Source: Kineococcus aurantiacus (lineage in GTDB: Bacteria > Actinomycetota > Actinomycetes > Actinomycetales > Kineococcaceae). Taken from it: a stretch of 64,000 nt of DNA. The notes below the pieces were generated by a model that was not told where the DNA came from, ran no database searches, and saw only the letters and a program-made list of their open reading frames with translations. The translations under genes were made by a program, and so were the position numbers. Below, one piece after another: positions 54,165 through 62,465 of the stretch; positions within the stretch are counted from its first letter, which is position 1; every line of letters starts with the position of its first letter. Location of the stretch: positions 1,488,001 through 1,552,000 of the forward strand of contig NZ_JACCBB010000001.1 of the NCBI RefSeq assembly GCF_013409345.1, written 5' to 3'.

Positions 54165-54689
54165 GTGACGACTCCAGCAGCTCAGGACCACGTCCCCGTC
54201 CAGGACCTCTCGGGGCTGGTCGGGCACCGCCTCACCTACACCTACGCCAACGGCTGGCGGTACGAGATGTACGTGAAGAACGACCGCACCATCGACTACC
54301 GCATCCACTCCGGCATGGTCGGCGGCCGCTGGGTCAAGGACCAGGAGGTCGACCTCGTCCTGCTCGACGAGGACAGCTACAAGCTCTCCTGGAACGAGCC
54401 GACGGGCACGTCGGTCGTCGTCAACGTGATGCCCGGGCGGCGCCGCCTGCACGGCACCATCTTCTTCCCGCGCTGGGTCGAGGAGGACGGCACCAAGACG
54501 GTCCTCTACCAGAACGACCACCTGCCCCTGATGCGCAGCTACCGCGACGCCGGGCCCACGTACCCGATCCACGTCGTGCCGGAGTTCGCCCGGATCACGT
54601 CCTTCGAGCACGTCGGGACCGACGACGAGAGCGTCATCGCCACCGCCCCCGGCGACCTGCCCGCCGGCTCCACCGACCAGGAGGACTGA
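54165..54689 (+). CDS. padC: Phenolic acid decarboxylase
   Basis: A 174-residue cofactor-free lipocalin-fold enzyme decarboxylating p-coumaric, ferulic or caffeic acid to vinylphenols. It matches the PadC family closely: [59 protein letters not shown] and [15 protein letters not shown]. Expected catalytic residues are present: Tyr25, Tyr27, Tyr33, Arg46 and Glu78. The length is normal. The GTG at 54165 appears to be at the transcript's 5' end. It is divergent from its MarR regulator and followed 2 bp later by a hydrolase gene. Confidence 0.95.
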   Translation: MTTPAAQDHVPVQDLSGLVGHRLTYTYANGWRYEMYVKNDRTIDYRIHSGMVGGRWVKDQEVDLVLLDEDSYKLSWNEPTGTSVVVNVMPGRRRLHGTIFFPRWVEEDGTKTVLYQNDHLPLMRSYRDAGPTYPIHVVPEFARITSFEHVGTDDESVIATAPGDLPAGSTDQED

Positions 54690-54691
54690 CC

Positions 54692-55519
54692 GTGGAACCC
54701 GAACCCCTGCCGGGCCCCGCCCCGGACCGCACCCACCGGGTCGGCACCTCCGACGGGCTCACCCTTGTCGTCCACGCCTGGGACGCCCGCGCGACCGACC
54801 CCGGGACCGGCCCCGGCGCCCACCCGGTCCTGCTGCACCACGGGTTCAGCGCCAGCGCCCTCGTGGAGTGGCCGCGCACCGGGCTCGTCCACGCGCTGCT
54901 CACCGCCGGGCGCCGCGTCCTGGCCCTCGACGCCCGCGGGCACGGCGGGTCGGACAAGCCCCACGACCCGGCGCGCTACGGCGAGGCCCGGATGGCCGCC
55001 GACGTCGTCGACGTCCTCGACGCCCTCGACGTGCCCGTGGTCGACCTCGTCGGGTACTCCATGGGTTCCGTCGTCTCGCTGCTGGTCGCCTCCGCGCACC
55101 CCGGGCGCGTGCACCGCCTGGCCGTGGGCGGCGTCGGCGCGGGGATCGTCGAGGTCGGCGGCGTGGACACCCGCGCCCTGCCGGCCACCCGCCTCGCCGA
55201 GGCGCTGCGCTCACCGGACCCCGAGGCGATCACCGACCCCCTGGTGCGGGGTTTCCGCGAGTTCGCCGAGCAGACCGGCAACGACCTGCTCGCGCTGGCC
55301 GCCCAGGCCGACGCCGTGCACGCCGCGCCCCTCGCCCTGGACCGGATCACCGCCCCCACCCTGGTGCTGGCCGGCGACGCCGACCCGCTCGCCGAACGCC
55401 CCGAGGTGCTCGCCGGCGCCGTCCCCGGAGCCCGCCTGCAGCGGGTGCGCGGCGACCACGGGCAGGCGTTGCTCGACCCGGGGTTCGCCGCCTCGATCAC
55501 GGGGTTCCTGGACCGCTGA
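54692..55519 (+). CDS. Alpha/beta-hydrolase
   Basis: A 275-residue serine hydrolase. The nucleophile is Ser123 in LVGYSMGSVVSL. The acid is Asp229 or Asp231 in LAGDADPLAE and the base is His256 in RGDHGQAL. HHGFSAS provides the oxyanion loop. The GTG at 54692 is 2 bp after padC, so the two are co-transcribed. A feruloyl/cinnamoyl ester hydrolase feeding PadC with free hydroxycinnamate is attractive but inferred. Other lipase-like roles remain open. Confidence 0.88.
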   Translation: MEPEPLPGPAPDRTHRVGTSDGLTLVVHAWDARATDPGTGPGAHPVLLHHGFSASALVEWPRTGLVHALLTAGRRVLALDARGHGGSDKPHDPARYGEARMAADVVDVLDALDVPVVDLVGYSMGSVVSLLVASAHPGRVHRLAVGGVGAGIVEVGGVDTRALPATRLAEALRSPDPEAITDPLVRGFREFAEQTGNDLLALAAQADAVHAAPLALDRITAPTLVLAGDADPLAERPEVLAGAVPGARLQRVRGDHGQALLDPGFAASITGFLDR

Positions 55520-55535
55520 GGCCGCCCCGCGGGGA

Positions 55536-55569
55536 CGGCCCCGGCACCGCCCGCGCGGTGCCGGGGCCG
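55536..55569. terminator. Bidirectional hairpin between hydrolase and binding-protein genes
   Basis: A 14-bp perfect inverted repeat (arm CGGCCCCGGCACCG, loop CCCGCG) lies between the convergent alpha/beta-hydrolase and binding-protein stops. Confidence 0.8.
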
Positions 55570-55573
55570 GTGC

Positions 55574-56905
55574 TCAGCCCTTGTCGTACGCGGCGTCCAT
55601 GGCCGTGAGGACGTCGGCGGTCGTCGTCTGGCCCGTCAGCAGACCCTGGACGCCGGTGCCGAGCGCGTCGGTCACCGCGCCCGAGCTCCACGTGATGTAC
55701 CCCAGCGGGGCCTGCTTGGACTGGTCGGCCAGCAGGTCGGAGATGCCCGACAGCTGCTCGGGCACGCCGCCGGCCCCCTCGGCGGACAGCGACGTCAGGG
55801 ACAGGTTCCCGGAGATCTTCGCGAAGGCGTCCTGCTGGGCGGGCTGGGTGGCGAACTCGACGAACTCCTTCGCCGCCTCCAGGTGCTCGCTCTCGGCCGA
55901 GACGGCGATCGCGTTGGACGTCGTGACGGTCAGCCGCGTGTCGTCGGCGGTCGCCCCGGGCGGGACGGCCACCCCGAACTCCTGACCGGGGGTGGCGGCG
56001 CTGATCTCGGTCACCGCACCGCCGGGGGCGAAGATGCCCAGGGAGGACCCGCTGGTCAGCGCCTGGGTGATCTCGGGGAAACCCGCACCGGCGACACCGT
56101 CCTGGAAGCACCCGGCCTGGTTCATCGACACGATCGCGTCGAGCGTGCGCTTCCACTCCGCGCTCCCGGCGAAGGTGACCTTCCCGTCGGCGCGCTGGGC
56201 GTTCCAGTCCGGCTCGGCCGCGTAGACGGAGCTGGAGGCGAACTCCATCGTCATGAGCGACAGGTTCCCCGGGTTGGCGCCGGCGACCGCGAACAGCGAC
56301 TTGCCCTGACCGCGCACCGTGGCGCACTGCTGCAGGAGCTCGGGCAGCGTCGTCGCCGGGCTCAGACCGGTCGCGGTGTAGGCCGTCCGGTTGATGATCT
56401 CGGTGCTCGGGGACACGTCCAGCGGCACCGCGTAGACCTCGCCGTCGGTCTCGAAGAGGTCCTTGGAGCTCTCCGGGACCGCCTCCGCGGCCCAGGACTC
56501 GTCGGTCAGCGGGGCCACCAGGCCCGCGTCGGCCAGCGTCAGCAGGGCGTTGGTGTTCCCCGTCCCGGGCGACCCGTAGAACACGTCCGGGGCGTTCCCG
56601 CCGCGCAGCTGGGTGCGCAGGACGTTGGAGTAGGAGTCGAGCGGGGTCTCGACGACCTCGACCTTGATGTCGGGGTTCTCGGCCTCGAAGGCCTTGGCCA
56701 GGGCGCGGTACGGCCCCTCGCCGCTGGTGGGGGTCTCGGTCGCGAAGCGGATCGTCACGGGGCCGTCCCCGGCGGCGGCGTCGTCCCCCGACGAGCACGC
56801 CGCGGTGGCGGCGGCGACCGCTCCGGCGAGGAGGAGCGCCGCGGCGCGGCGGCGCCGGCCCACGGACCCGGACGAGGAGCGGAACGAGGGTTTCGACGTG
56901 GTCAT
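55574..56905 (-). CDS. Sugar-binding lipoprotein of ABC importer
   Basis: A 443-residue family 1 extracellular solute-binding protein. A long basic signal peptide ends at a lipobox (TAACSSG, Cys37). The body has VTIRFATETPTSGEGPYRAL, NPDIKVEVVETPLDSYSNVL, DVFYGSPGTGN and LVEFATQPAQQDAFAKISG-type C-terminal segments. The ATG at 56905 has GGAGAA before it. Its permeases are encoded at 58799-60595 on the same strand, beyond LysR and an unknown gene. The LysR-type box at 57014-57042 lies 109 bp upstream. An oligosaccharide or glycoside is the expected ligand. Confidence 0.92.
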   Translation of the reverse strand: MTTSKPSFRSSSGSVGRRRRAAALLLAGAVAAATAACSSGDDAAAGDGPVTIRFATETPTSGEGPYRALAKAFEAENPDIKVEVVETPLDSYSNVLRTQLRGGNAPDVFYGSPGTGNTNALLTLADAGLVAPLTDESWAAEAVPESSKDLFETDGEVYAVPLDVSPSTEIINRTAYTATGLSPATTLPELLQQCATVRGQGKSLFAVAGANPGNLSLMTMEFASSSVYAAEPDWNAQRADGKVTFAGSAEWKRTLDAIVSMNQAGCFQDGVAGAGFPEITQALTSGSSLGIFAPGGAVTEISAATPGQEFGVAVPPGATADDTRLTVTTSNAIAVSAESEHLEAAKEFVEFATQPAQQDAFAKISGNLSLTSLSAEGAGGVPEQLSGISDLLADQSKQAPLGYITWSSGAVTDALGTGVQGLLTGQTTTADVLTAMDAAYDKG

Positions 56906-57013
56906 GGAGTTCTCCTGACAGCGTTGTCGGGTGGTTCCGGACGGGTTCCGGGGTGTCGTGCGCCGGGGTTCCCCGGCGCCTGCCCCGATTCTGCCGAGGC
57001 GGGGAACCGGCGG

Positions 57014-57042
57014 GGAAATAGCGGTTCGGCATGGTGCGCATC
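57014..57042 (-). promoter_or_regulatory. Shared 29-bp LysR-type box, copy 2 (binding protein)
   Basis: Minus-strand pattern GATGCGCACCATGCCGA then ACCGCTATTTCC. It lies between the lysR stop and the binding-protein start, 109 bp before the latter. It shares 24 of 29 positions or more with copy 1. Confidence 0.78.
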
Positions 57043-57067
57043 GTCCCCGGTGATGCCGGGGACGTCG

Positions 57068-58012
57068 TCACACGAGGGCGACGGGAGCGTCCTGCGGGAG
57101 CGGGGCGTCGGCCGGCAGGCTGCGGGCGGCGTCGCGGACCAGGCGCCGGAACCAGCGGTGCCCGGCGTCGTCCTGCAGCGACGGGTGCCACCAGGCCGCC
57201 TCGCGCAACGTCGTGCGGGGCAACGGGACACGGACGCGGTGGACGACGTGGAGCAGTTCGGCGCGGGCGACCAGCCGGTTGGGGACGAGGGCGAGCAGGT
57301 CGGTCCCGGCGACGGCGGTGAGCAGCAGCGCGAGGCTGTCGACGACCAGGTCCACGCGCGCCCCCACGACGAGTTCGTCGACCTGGCGGTCGGCGGCGGT
57401 CCCGCCGTGGTCGGCGAAGGCGCGCGCCCAGCGGGAACGCCGCAACTCGTCCTCGTCCAGTCCCCCGCCCGGGCGCGGGGTCCCGCTGATGCACACCCAG
57501 TGGTCGTCGAACAGGTCGGTGCTGGGGATGCCGGACGTCTGGCCGCGGGGGGTGAGGAGCAGGTCGGCCGACCTCAGGGCCGTCTGCGGGTTCTCGATGG
57601 CGGCGGCGTCGACGCTGGTGATCCTGACCTTGACGTCGGGAGCCTCCCGCCGCAGGCGGTCCATGAACAGCGGCGCCAGGACGGCGACGGCGTAGTCGGA
57701 GGAGATGAGGTGGAACTCGCGGGTGGAGTTCCGCGGGTCGAAACCCGGGGTCGGCTTGAGGGTCTCCTCCGCGCGGCGCAGGACGTCGCGGACCCGGGAG
57801 ACGAGGTCCTCGGCCAGCGGGGTCAGCTCGTAGTGGGACCCGACGCGCACGAGCAGCTCGTCGTCGAACTGCCGGCGCAGGCGCCCCAGGGCCGCGCTCA
57901 TCGCCGGCTGGCTCACGCCGATGCGCGCCCCCGCGCGGGTGACGTTCCGCTCGGTCAGCAGCGCGTCGAGGGGCACGAGGAGGTTGAGGTCGGTGTTGAG
58001 CAGGTTGACCAC
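57068..58012 (-). CDS. LysR-family regulator
   Basis: A 314-residue LysR-type regulator. The N-terminal HTH covers residues 5-60 (NLLVPLDALLTERNVTRAGA, RIGVSQPAMSAALGRLRRQF). The inducer-binding domain follows, with FHLISSDYAVAVLAPLFMDR and LLTPRGQTSG. The start is a GTG at 58012. The gene sits inside the minus-strand ABC importer locus, and three 29-bp boxes precede the importer's two transcription units and the GPH symporter. It is therefore the probable activator of glycoside uptake. Confidence 0.9.
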   Translation of the reverse strand: MVNLLNTDLNLLVPLDALLTERNVTRAGARIGVSQPAMSAALGRLRRQFDDELLVRVGSHYELTPLAEDLVSRVRDVLRRAEETLKPTPGFDPRNSTREFHLISSDYAVAVLAPLFMDRLRREAPDVKVRITSVDAAAIENPQTALRSADLLLTPRGQTSGIPSTDLFDDHWVCISGTPRPGGGLDEDELRRSRWARAFADHGGTAADRQVDELVVGARVDLVVDSLALLLTAVAGTDLLALVPNRLVARAELLHVVHRVRVPLPRTTLREAAWWHPSLQDDAGHRWFRRLVRDAARSLPADAPLPQDAPVALV

Positions 58013-58076
58013 GAGGCGCTCCCGACGTCGTCGTCCGGCTCGGACCCGGCGGTCCGTCGTCTGGGGCAGGACGGTA

Positions 58077-58802
58077 TCAGAAGAAAGCTTCTGATTCTAG
58101 GGATCCGAGGAGGTCCGCCTCCCCGGCCACGACCTCCAGGCCCAGCCCCCCCGGCGACGTCCACCGGCGGACGGCGGTCCACCGGTCCGAGCCCACGCGC
58201 AGCCCCGCCGCACCGCCCGGCGCGCTGCGCAGCCGCGGCCCCTGCCCCCGGCCCGGCGCCGCCCAGCCCACCGGCGGCACCCCGAGCACCCACGACGTCC
58301 AGCGCTCCAGGGCCTCGTCCGGGACCGGCACGTCGACCCCCAGCACCAGCGGCGGGTCCTGCACGCACAGCCGCGTGCTCCCGTCCGGGTGCAGCGGGCA
58401 GGTCAGCGCCGCCCCCGCCACCCACTCCCGGTCCTGGCGCCAGTGCAGCAGCGTCTCCGCTCCCCCCGGGTGCACCACGCGGTAGTCCTCCCCGGCCCAG
58501 CCGGAGGAGACGACCGCCCCCTCCAGGCCGGCCCGGCCCTCCACGACCCCCACCATCCGCCGCAGGTGGTCACCGTCGACCGGGCGCCACGTCAGCCGGG
58601 TCACGGCCGCGCGCGGGCCCGGGCGCAGCACGACCCGGCAGCCGTGCGGGTCCGTGCAGGTCCGCAGGACGTGGACGTCCCCTCCCCCCGCCGCGCCGGG
58701 CCCCGGCGACGGCACGAAGCCCAGACCGACCAGCACCTCGGCGTCCGCCCCGGGGGCGGGGGTGCTGAACTCGACCTCCGTCAGCCGCGCCGCGGCACTC
58801 AC
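58077..58802 (-). CDS. Unknown protein coupled to the ABC permease
   Basis: A 241-residue soluble protein that I do not recognise with confidence. The segments SAAARLTEVEFSTPAPGADA, VVLRPGPRAAVTRLTWRPVD and TSPGGLGLEVVAGEAD suggest two beta-rich repeats, vaguely like a VOC (glyoxalase/dioxygenase) fold, but no metal-ligand set is clear. The GTG at 58802 overlaps the permease stop in a GTGA, so it is translated with the importer. Roles in sugar or aglycone chemistry are possible. Confidence 0.6.
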   Translation of the reverse strand: MSAAARLTEVEFSTPAPGADAEVLVGLGFVPSPGPGAAGGGDVHVLRTCTDPHGCRVVLRPGPRAAVTRLTWRPVDGDHLRRMVGVVEGRAGLEGAVVSSGWAGEDYRVVHPGGAETLLHWRQDREWVAGAALTCPLHPDGSTRLCVQDPPLVLGVDVPVPDEALERWTSWVLGVPPVGWAAPGRGQGPRLRSAPGGAAGLRVGSDRWTAVRRWTSPGGLGLEVVAGEADLLGSLESEAFF

Positions 58803-59635
58803 CCCTTGACCCCGCCCGCGAAGCCCTGGATGAACCTCTTCTGCGCCAGCAGGTAGAGCACCAGGACGGGGACCATCGACAGCAGCACCGCGGCGAACAC
58901 CACGTTCCACCGCGACACCAGCGTCCCGACGAAGCTGTACACGACGACCGGAAGGGTCACCGCGTCCGAGCCGTTGAGGAACACCAGCGACGTGAAGAAG
59001 TCGTTCCAGACGATGAGCCCGGCGAGGATGGCGACCGTCCCGGTCGCCGGGGCCAGCAGCGGGAACACCACCCGGGTGAAGATCGTGAACCGGCTCGCCC
59101 CCTCCATCTGCGCCGCCTCCTCGTACTCCTGCGGCAGCGAGCGGGTGAAACCCGAGTACAGGAACACCGCCAGCGGCATGAGCATCCCCGAGTACGCCAG
59201 GACCATCCCCGTGCGGGTCCCCAGCAGGTCCAGGTGCCGCATCGCGCTGTACAGCGGCACCTGCCCCAGCTGCGCCGGCAGGACGATGGCGACCAGGAAG
59301 CTGGCGAACGCGGCCCGGCTCCAGCCGGTCGTGATGCGGGTCAGCGTGAACGCGGTGATCGAGCCCAGCGCGATGAGCACCACGACGCTGCAGCCGGTGA
59401 TGACCGCGCTGTTCAGCGCCCCGGTGACCAGGCTGTTCTGCCCCTCACCGCCCAGGGCCTGCCGGAAACCGTCCACCGTCAGCGGTGAGGCGGGCGAGAA
59501 CGCCGACGTGCTCACCGAGTCCTGCGTCGTCTTCAGCGAGACGTTCAGCAGGATGAGCAGCGGCGAGAAGACGACGAGCGCGGCGAGGACGACGAGGACC
59601 TCGCGGACGGCGGTGCGGCGCGTGTAGCGGAACAC
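58799..59635 (-). CDS. Sugar ABC transporter permease, MalG-type
   Basis: A 278-residue inner-membrane permease with about six helices. The EAA-loop is EYEEAAQMEGASRFTIFTRV, then VFPLLAPATGTVAI, and the typical tail is KRFIQGFAGGVKG. The GTG at 59635 is 3 bp after the upstream permease stop. It pairs with the permease at 59639-60595 and the binding protein at 55574-56905. No ATPase gene is nearby; a shared MsiK-like ATPase is likely (established for many actinobacterial sugar importers). Confidence 0.92.
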   Translation of the reverse strand: MFRYTRRTAVREVLVVLAALVVFSPLLILLNVSLKTTQDSVSTSAFSPASPLTVDGFRQALGGEGQNSLVTGALNSAVITGCSVVVLIALGSITAFTLTRITTGWSRAAFASFLVAIVLPAQLGQVPLYSAMRHLDLLGTRTGMVLAYSGMLMPLAVFLYSGFTRSLPQEYEEAAQMEGASRFTIFTRVVFPLLAPATGTVAILAGLIVWNDFFTSLVFLNGSDAVTLPVVVYSFVGTLVSRWNVVFAAVLLSMVPVLVLYLLAQKRFIQGFAGGVKG

Positions 59636-59638
59636 GGG

Positions 59639-60595
59639 TCACTTCTCCTTGCGTTCGCGGAGCAGCAGCATCTGGACGAGCGCGCACAGCAGCACGATCG
59701 CGGTCATGACCAGGGCCAGGGCCGAGCCGTAGCCGAACCGGCCGTTGACGAACGTCTCCTTGTAGACGCTGGTGGCCAGGGTGTCCGAGGCACCGAACGG
59801 GCCACCGCCGGTGAGGGCCTGCACCTGGTCGAACACGCGCAGCCCCTGGACGAGGATCATCGTGCTGGCCACCAGGATCGTCGGGCGCAGCGCCGGCAGG
59901 ACCACGTGCCGGAAGCGGGACCAGGGACCGGCCCCGTCCATCGCGGCCGCCTCCTCGTTCTCCGGCGGCACCCCGGCCAGGCCCGCGAGGTAGATCACCA
60001 TCGTCAGGCCGATGTGCTGCCACACCATGACCGTCGTGATGGCCGGCACCACCGTGAGCGGGTCCCCCAGCCAGGTGCGCTGCAACGACTCCAGCCCCAC
60101 CGCGCCGAGGACCTGGTTGATCGGGCCGTCCTGCTGGAACAGGAACTTCCAGACGTACGACACCGCCAGCGGGCTGAGGACCACCGGGGCGAACAGCACG
60201 GTGCGCAGCACGTACCGGCTCTTCAGCTGCCGGTTCAGCGCCACCGCGAACGCCATGCCCAGCACGTTGGTCAGGACCAGGAACGCGACCGCGATGACGA
60301 CGGTGTTCAGCAGCGCCCGCAGGGGCGCGGCACCCGTGAGGATCTCCCGGAAGTTCGCCAGACCCACGAACTCCGGCGAGCGGAAACCGTTGAAGTCGGT
60401 GAAGGCGTACGCCGAACCGGCGATCGTCGTGGCGTAGTGGACCGCCGCGATGAGCGCCAGCGCGGGCAGCGACCACCACCAGGCGGCCACCCGCGAGGCG
60501 GCGCGCCGGCGCCGCGGCACGCGCCCGCCCCCACCCGGGGCGGGCGGCGGCACCGAACCGGTGGCGTCGGGCCGGACCGCCGCGGCCGGGCTCAC
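59639..60595 (-). CDS. Sugar ABC transporter permease, MalF-type
   Basis: A 318-residue permease with about six helices and the EAA-loop ENEEAAAMDGAGPWSRFRHV, then VLPALRPTILVASTMI. The N-terminus is proline-rich and cytoplasmic. The GTG at 60595 gives normal length; the frame is open up to a GTG at 60706, which would begin right at the LysR-type box and is less likely. It is the first gene of the permease-permease-unknown-lysR unit. The box at 60708-60736 lies about 113 bp upstream. Confidence 0.88.
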   Translation of the reverse strand: MSPAAAVRPDATGSVPPPAPGGGGRVPRRRRAASRVAAWWWSLPALALIAAVHYATTIAGSAYAFTDFNGFRSPEFVGLANFREILTGAAPLRALLNTVVIAVAFLVLTNVLGMAFAVALNRQLKSRYVLRTVLFAPVVLSPLAVSYVWKFLFQQDGPINQVLGAVGLESLQRTWLGDPLTVVPAITTVMVWQHIGLTMVIYLAGLAGVPPENEEAAAMDGAGPWSRFRHVVLPALRPTILVASTMILVQGLRVFDQVQALTGGGPFGASDTLATSVYKETFVNGRFGYGSALALVMTAIVLLCALVQMLLLRERKEK

Positions 60596-60707
60596 CGGCG
60601 GGACCTGGATCGCTGGGACTGCTGCAGCTCGTGCACGTCGAACTCCCGGGACCTCGTCGTCAGGGTGAAGGCTCTCCCGCCGAGTTTCCGCGAGCGGTGA
60701 CCGCACG

Positions 60708-60736
60708 GGAAATAGTCAGTCGGTATACCCCGCATC
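60708..60736 (-). promoter_or_regulatory. Shared 29-bp LysR-type box, copy 3 (permease operon)
   Basis: Minus-strand pattern GATGCGGGGTATACCGA then CTGACTATTTCC. The conserved blocks GATGCG, ATACCGA and CTATTTCC keep the same spacing as the other two copies, while the intervals differ. It lies upstream of the permease operon and divergent from the DHA2 exporter. Confidence 0.75.
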
Positions 60737-60881
60737 GAGGACCCGGATGGGCGCACCGGCACCGCGGGCGCTCCCCGTCCGCCACCATGGGAGCGACGGT
60801 GGGGTCGGGGTCTCCCGGCCCGTCGCCGGGCCGCACCGGCCCCGAGCGCGCCGAACGCCCCGTCGGACGACGGAGGTCCCC

Positions 60882-62315
60882 GTGCTCGACCCCGACCCGG
60901 TCCACGACCGCACCGCCGCGGCCGTCCGGCTGCGCCCGCTGCTGTGGTGCCTCGTCCTCACCACCGCCCTCGGGGCGCTGGACCAGACCATCGTCGCGAC
61001 CGCCCTGCCGACGATCGTGACCGACTTCGACGCCGTCGACCGCTCGGCGTGGGTGCTGACCGCGTACCTGCTGGCGATGTCGGTGGCGATGCCCGTCGTG
61101 GGGTCCCTCGGCGACCGCTACGGCGCCGTGCGGCTGCTGCGGGTCAGCGTCGTCGTGTTCGTCGCGGCGTCGGTCGTCTGCGCGGCGGCACCGGGCGTCG
61201 AGGCGCTGGCGCTGGCCCGCGCGCTGCAGGGGCTCGGCGGCGCCGGGATGCTCGTGCTGCCGCAGGCGCTCGTCGCCGACGTCGTCCCGGCCCGGGACCG
61301 GGCCGCGGTGCTCGGTCCGCTGGGCGCCGTGTTCGCCGTCGCCACCGTCGTCGGGCCCCTGCTGGGCGGGTGGCTGACCGACGCCGGGTCCTGGCGGCTG
61401 GTCTTCTGGATCAACCTGCCCACCGGCGGGCTCGCGCTGCTGCTGGCCTGCACCGTGCTGCGCGCCGGGCCCCGCCCCGCGCGCCGCGGGCGGTTCGACG
61501 TCACCGGCACCGCGCTGCTGGCCCTGAGCACCTCCGCGCTGGCCTGGGCCGCGGCCGTCCTGCCCCGGCAGGGCTGGGGGGTGACCTCGGCCGTGGCGGT
61601 CGCCGGGACGCTCGTCGTGGTCGCCGTCTTCGCCGGGCACCAGCTGCGCAGCGCCCACCCCCTGCTGCCCGTGCAGGTGCTGCGGACCCGGGGGGTGTCC
61701 CTGTCGGCGTTCCTGGCCGCCACCGTCGGCTTCGGGATGTTCGGCGTCATCGCCTACGTCCCCAGCTGGGTGCAGGGCGTGCACGGGACCTCCGCCACCG
61801 TCTCCGGGCTGCTCCTGCTGCCCGTCACCGCCGGCCTGGTGACCGGGGTCAACACCAGCGGCCGCCTGGTGCGCCGCACCGGCCGCTGGCGCCGGTACCC
61901 CGTGGGCGGGTGCGCGCTGGCCGCCACCGCCGCCACGACGCTGGCGCTGGCCGGTCCCCACCTGCCCCTGCCGGCGACGGCCGCCGTGCTCGTCGCCTTC
62001 GGCCTGGGCGCGGGGTCCTTCATGGCGCTGCTGACCGTCCTGGCCCAGGACGCGGCGCCGCGCCACCACGTCGCGGGCATCACCGGGACCGTCGCCTACG
62101 TCCGCGAGACCGGGGCGACGGTCGGGACGGCGCTGCTGGGGGGCCTGCTGGCGGCGGGGCTCGCGCACGCGGCCCCGCAGGCCCTGGCGGGTGACGACTA
62201 CGGCCGCGCCTTCACCCCCGTCTTCCTGACCGTCGCCCTCGTCTTCGCCCTGGGGGTGGTCGCCGCCGCGCTGCTGCCCCACCGCGACCTGGGCACCGGC
62301 GACCCCACCGGCTGA
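60882..62315 (+). CDS. DHA2-family (14-helix) MFS exporter
   Basis: A 477-residue drug:proton antiporter of the EmrB/QacA type with about 14 membrane helices. The motifs are LDQTIVATALPTIVTDF in helix 1, GSLGDRYGAVRLLR (motif A) and PLLGGWLTDAGSWRLVFWIN with the family's motif C region. The GTG at 60882 has a perfect GGAGG five to six bases upstream. It diverges from the permease operon. Export of a toxic phenolic or vinylphenol product would fit the neighbourhood, but a general multidrug role is equally possible. Confidence 0.9.
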   Translation: MLDPDPVHDRTAAAVRLRPLLWCLVLTTALGALDQTIVATALPTIVTDFDAVDRSAWVLTAYLLAMSVAMPVVGSLGDRYGAVRLLRVSVVVFVAASVVCAAAPGVEALALARALQGLGGAGMLVLPQALVADVVPARDRAAVLGPLGAVFAVATVVGPLLGGWLTDAGSWRLVFWINLPTGGLALLLACTVLRAGPRPARRGRFDVTGTALLALSTSALAWAAAVLPRQGWGVTSAVAVAGTLVVVAVFAGHQLRSAHPLLPVQVLRTRGVSLSAFLAATVGFGMFGVIAYVPSWVQGVHGTSATVSGLLLLPVTAGLVTGVNTSGRLVRRTGRWRRYPVGGCALAATAATTLALAGPHLPLPATAAVLVAFGLGAGSFMALLTVLAQDAAPRHHVAGITGTVAYVRETGATVGTALLGGLLAAGLAHAAPQALAGDDYGRAFTPVFLTVALVFALGVVAAALLPHRDLGTGDPTG

Positions 62316-62331
62316 CCCGGCGTCCCGGCGT

Positions 62332-62399
62332 CCCGCTCGAAGCACGGTTGGGGCCCTTGGGAAGCGGTTCCCGAGGGCTCGAACCGTGCTTCGAGCGGG
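62332..62399. repeat. Long hairpin repeat, copy 2
   Basis: The outer arms CCCGCTCGAAGCACGGTT (62332-62349) and complement (62382-62399) are identical to those of copy 1. The inner stem is diverged but still pairs, with one mismatch and a few G-U pairs, down to a GCGG loop. Base changes on the two arms are largely compensatory. Both copies are followed by GGGAACGCGG-like sequence and a GT-rich stretch, and both lie between convergent genes. Confidence 0.92.
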
Positions 62400-62465
62400 A
62401 ACGCGGCCGGGTGGGCGGAGCCGGCCGGGTGAGTGGGGCGGGGGTGGGGTCGGGCGGGGGTGGGG

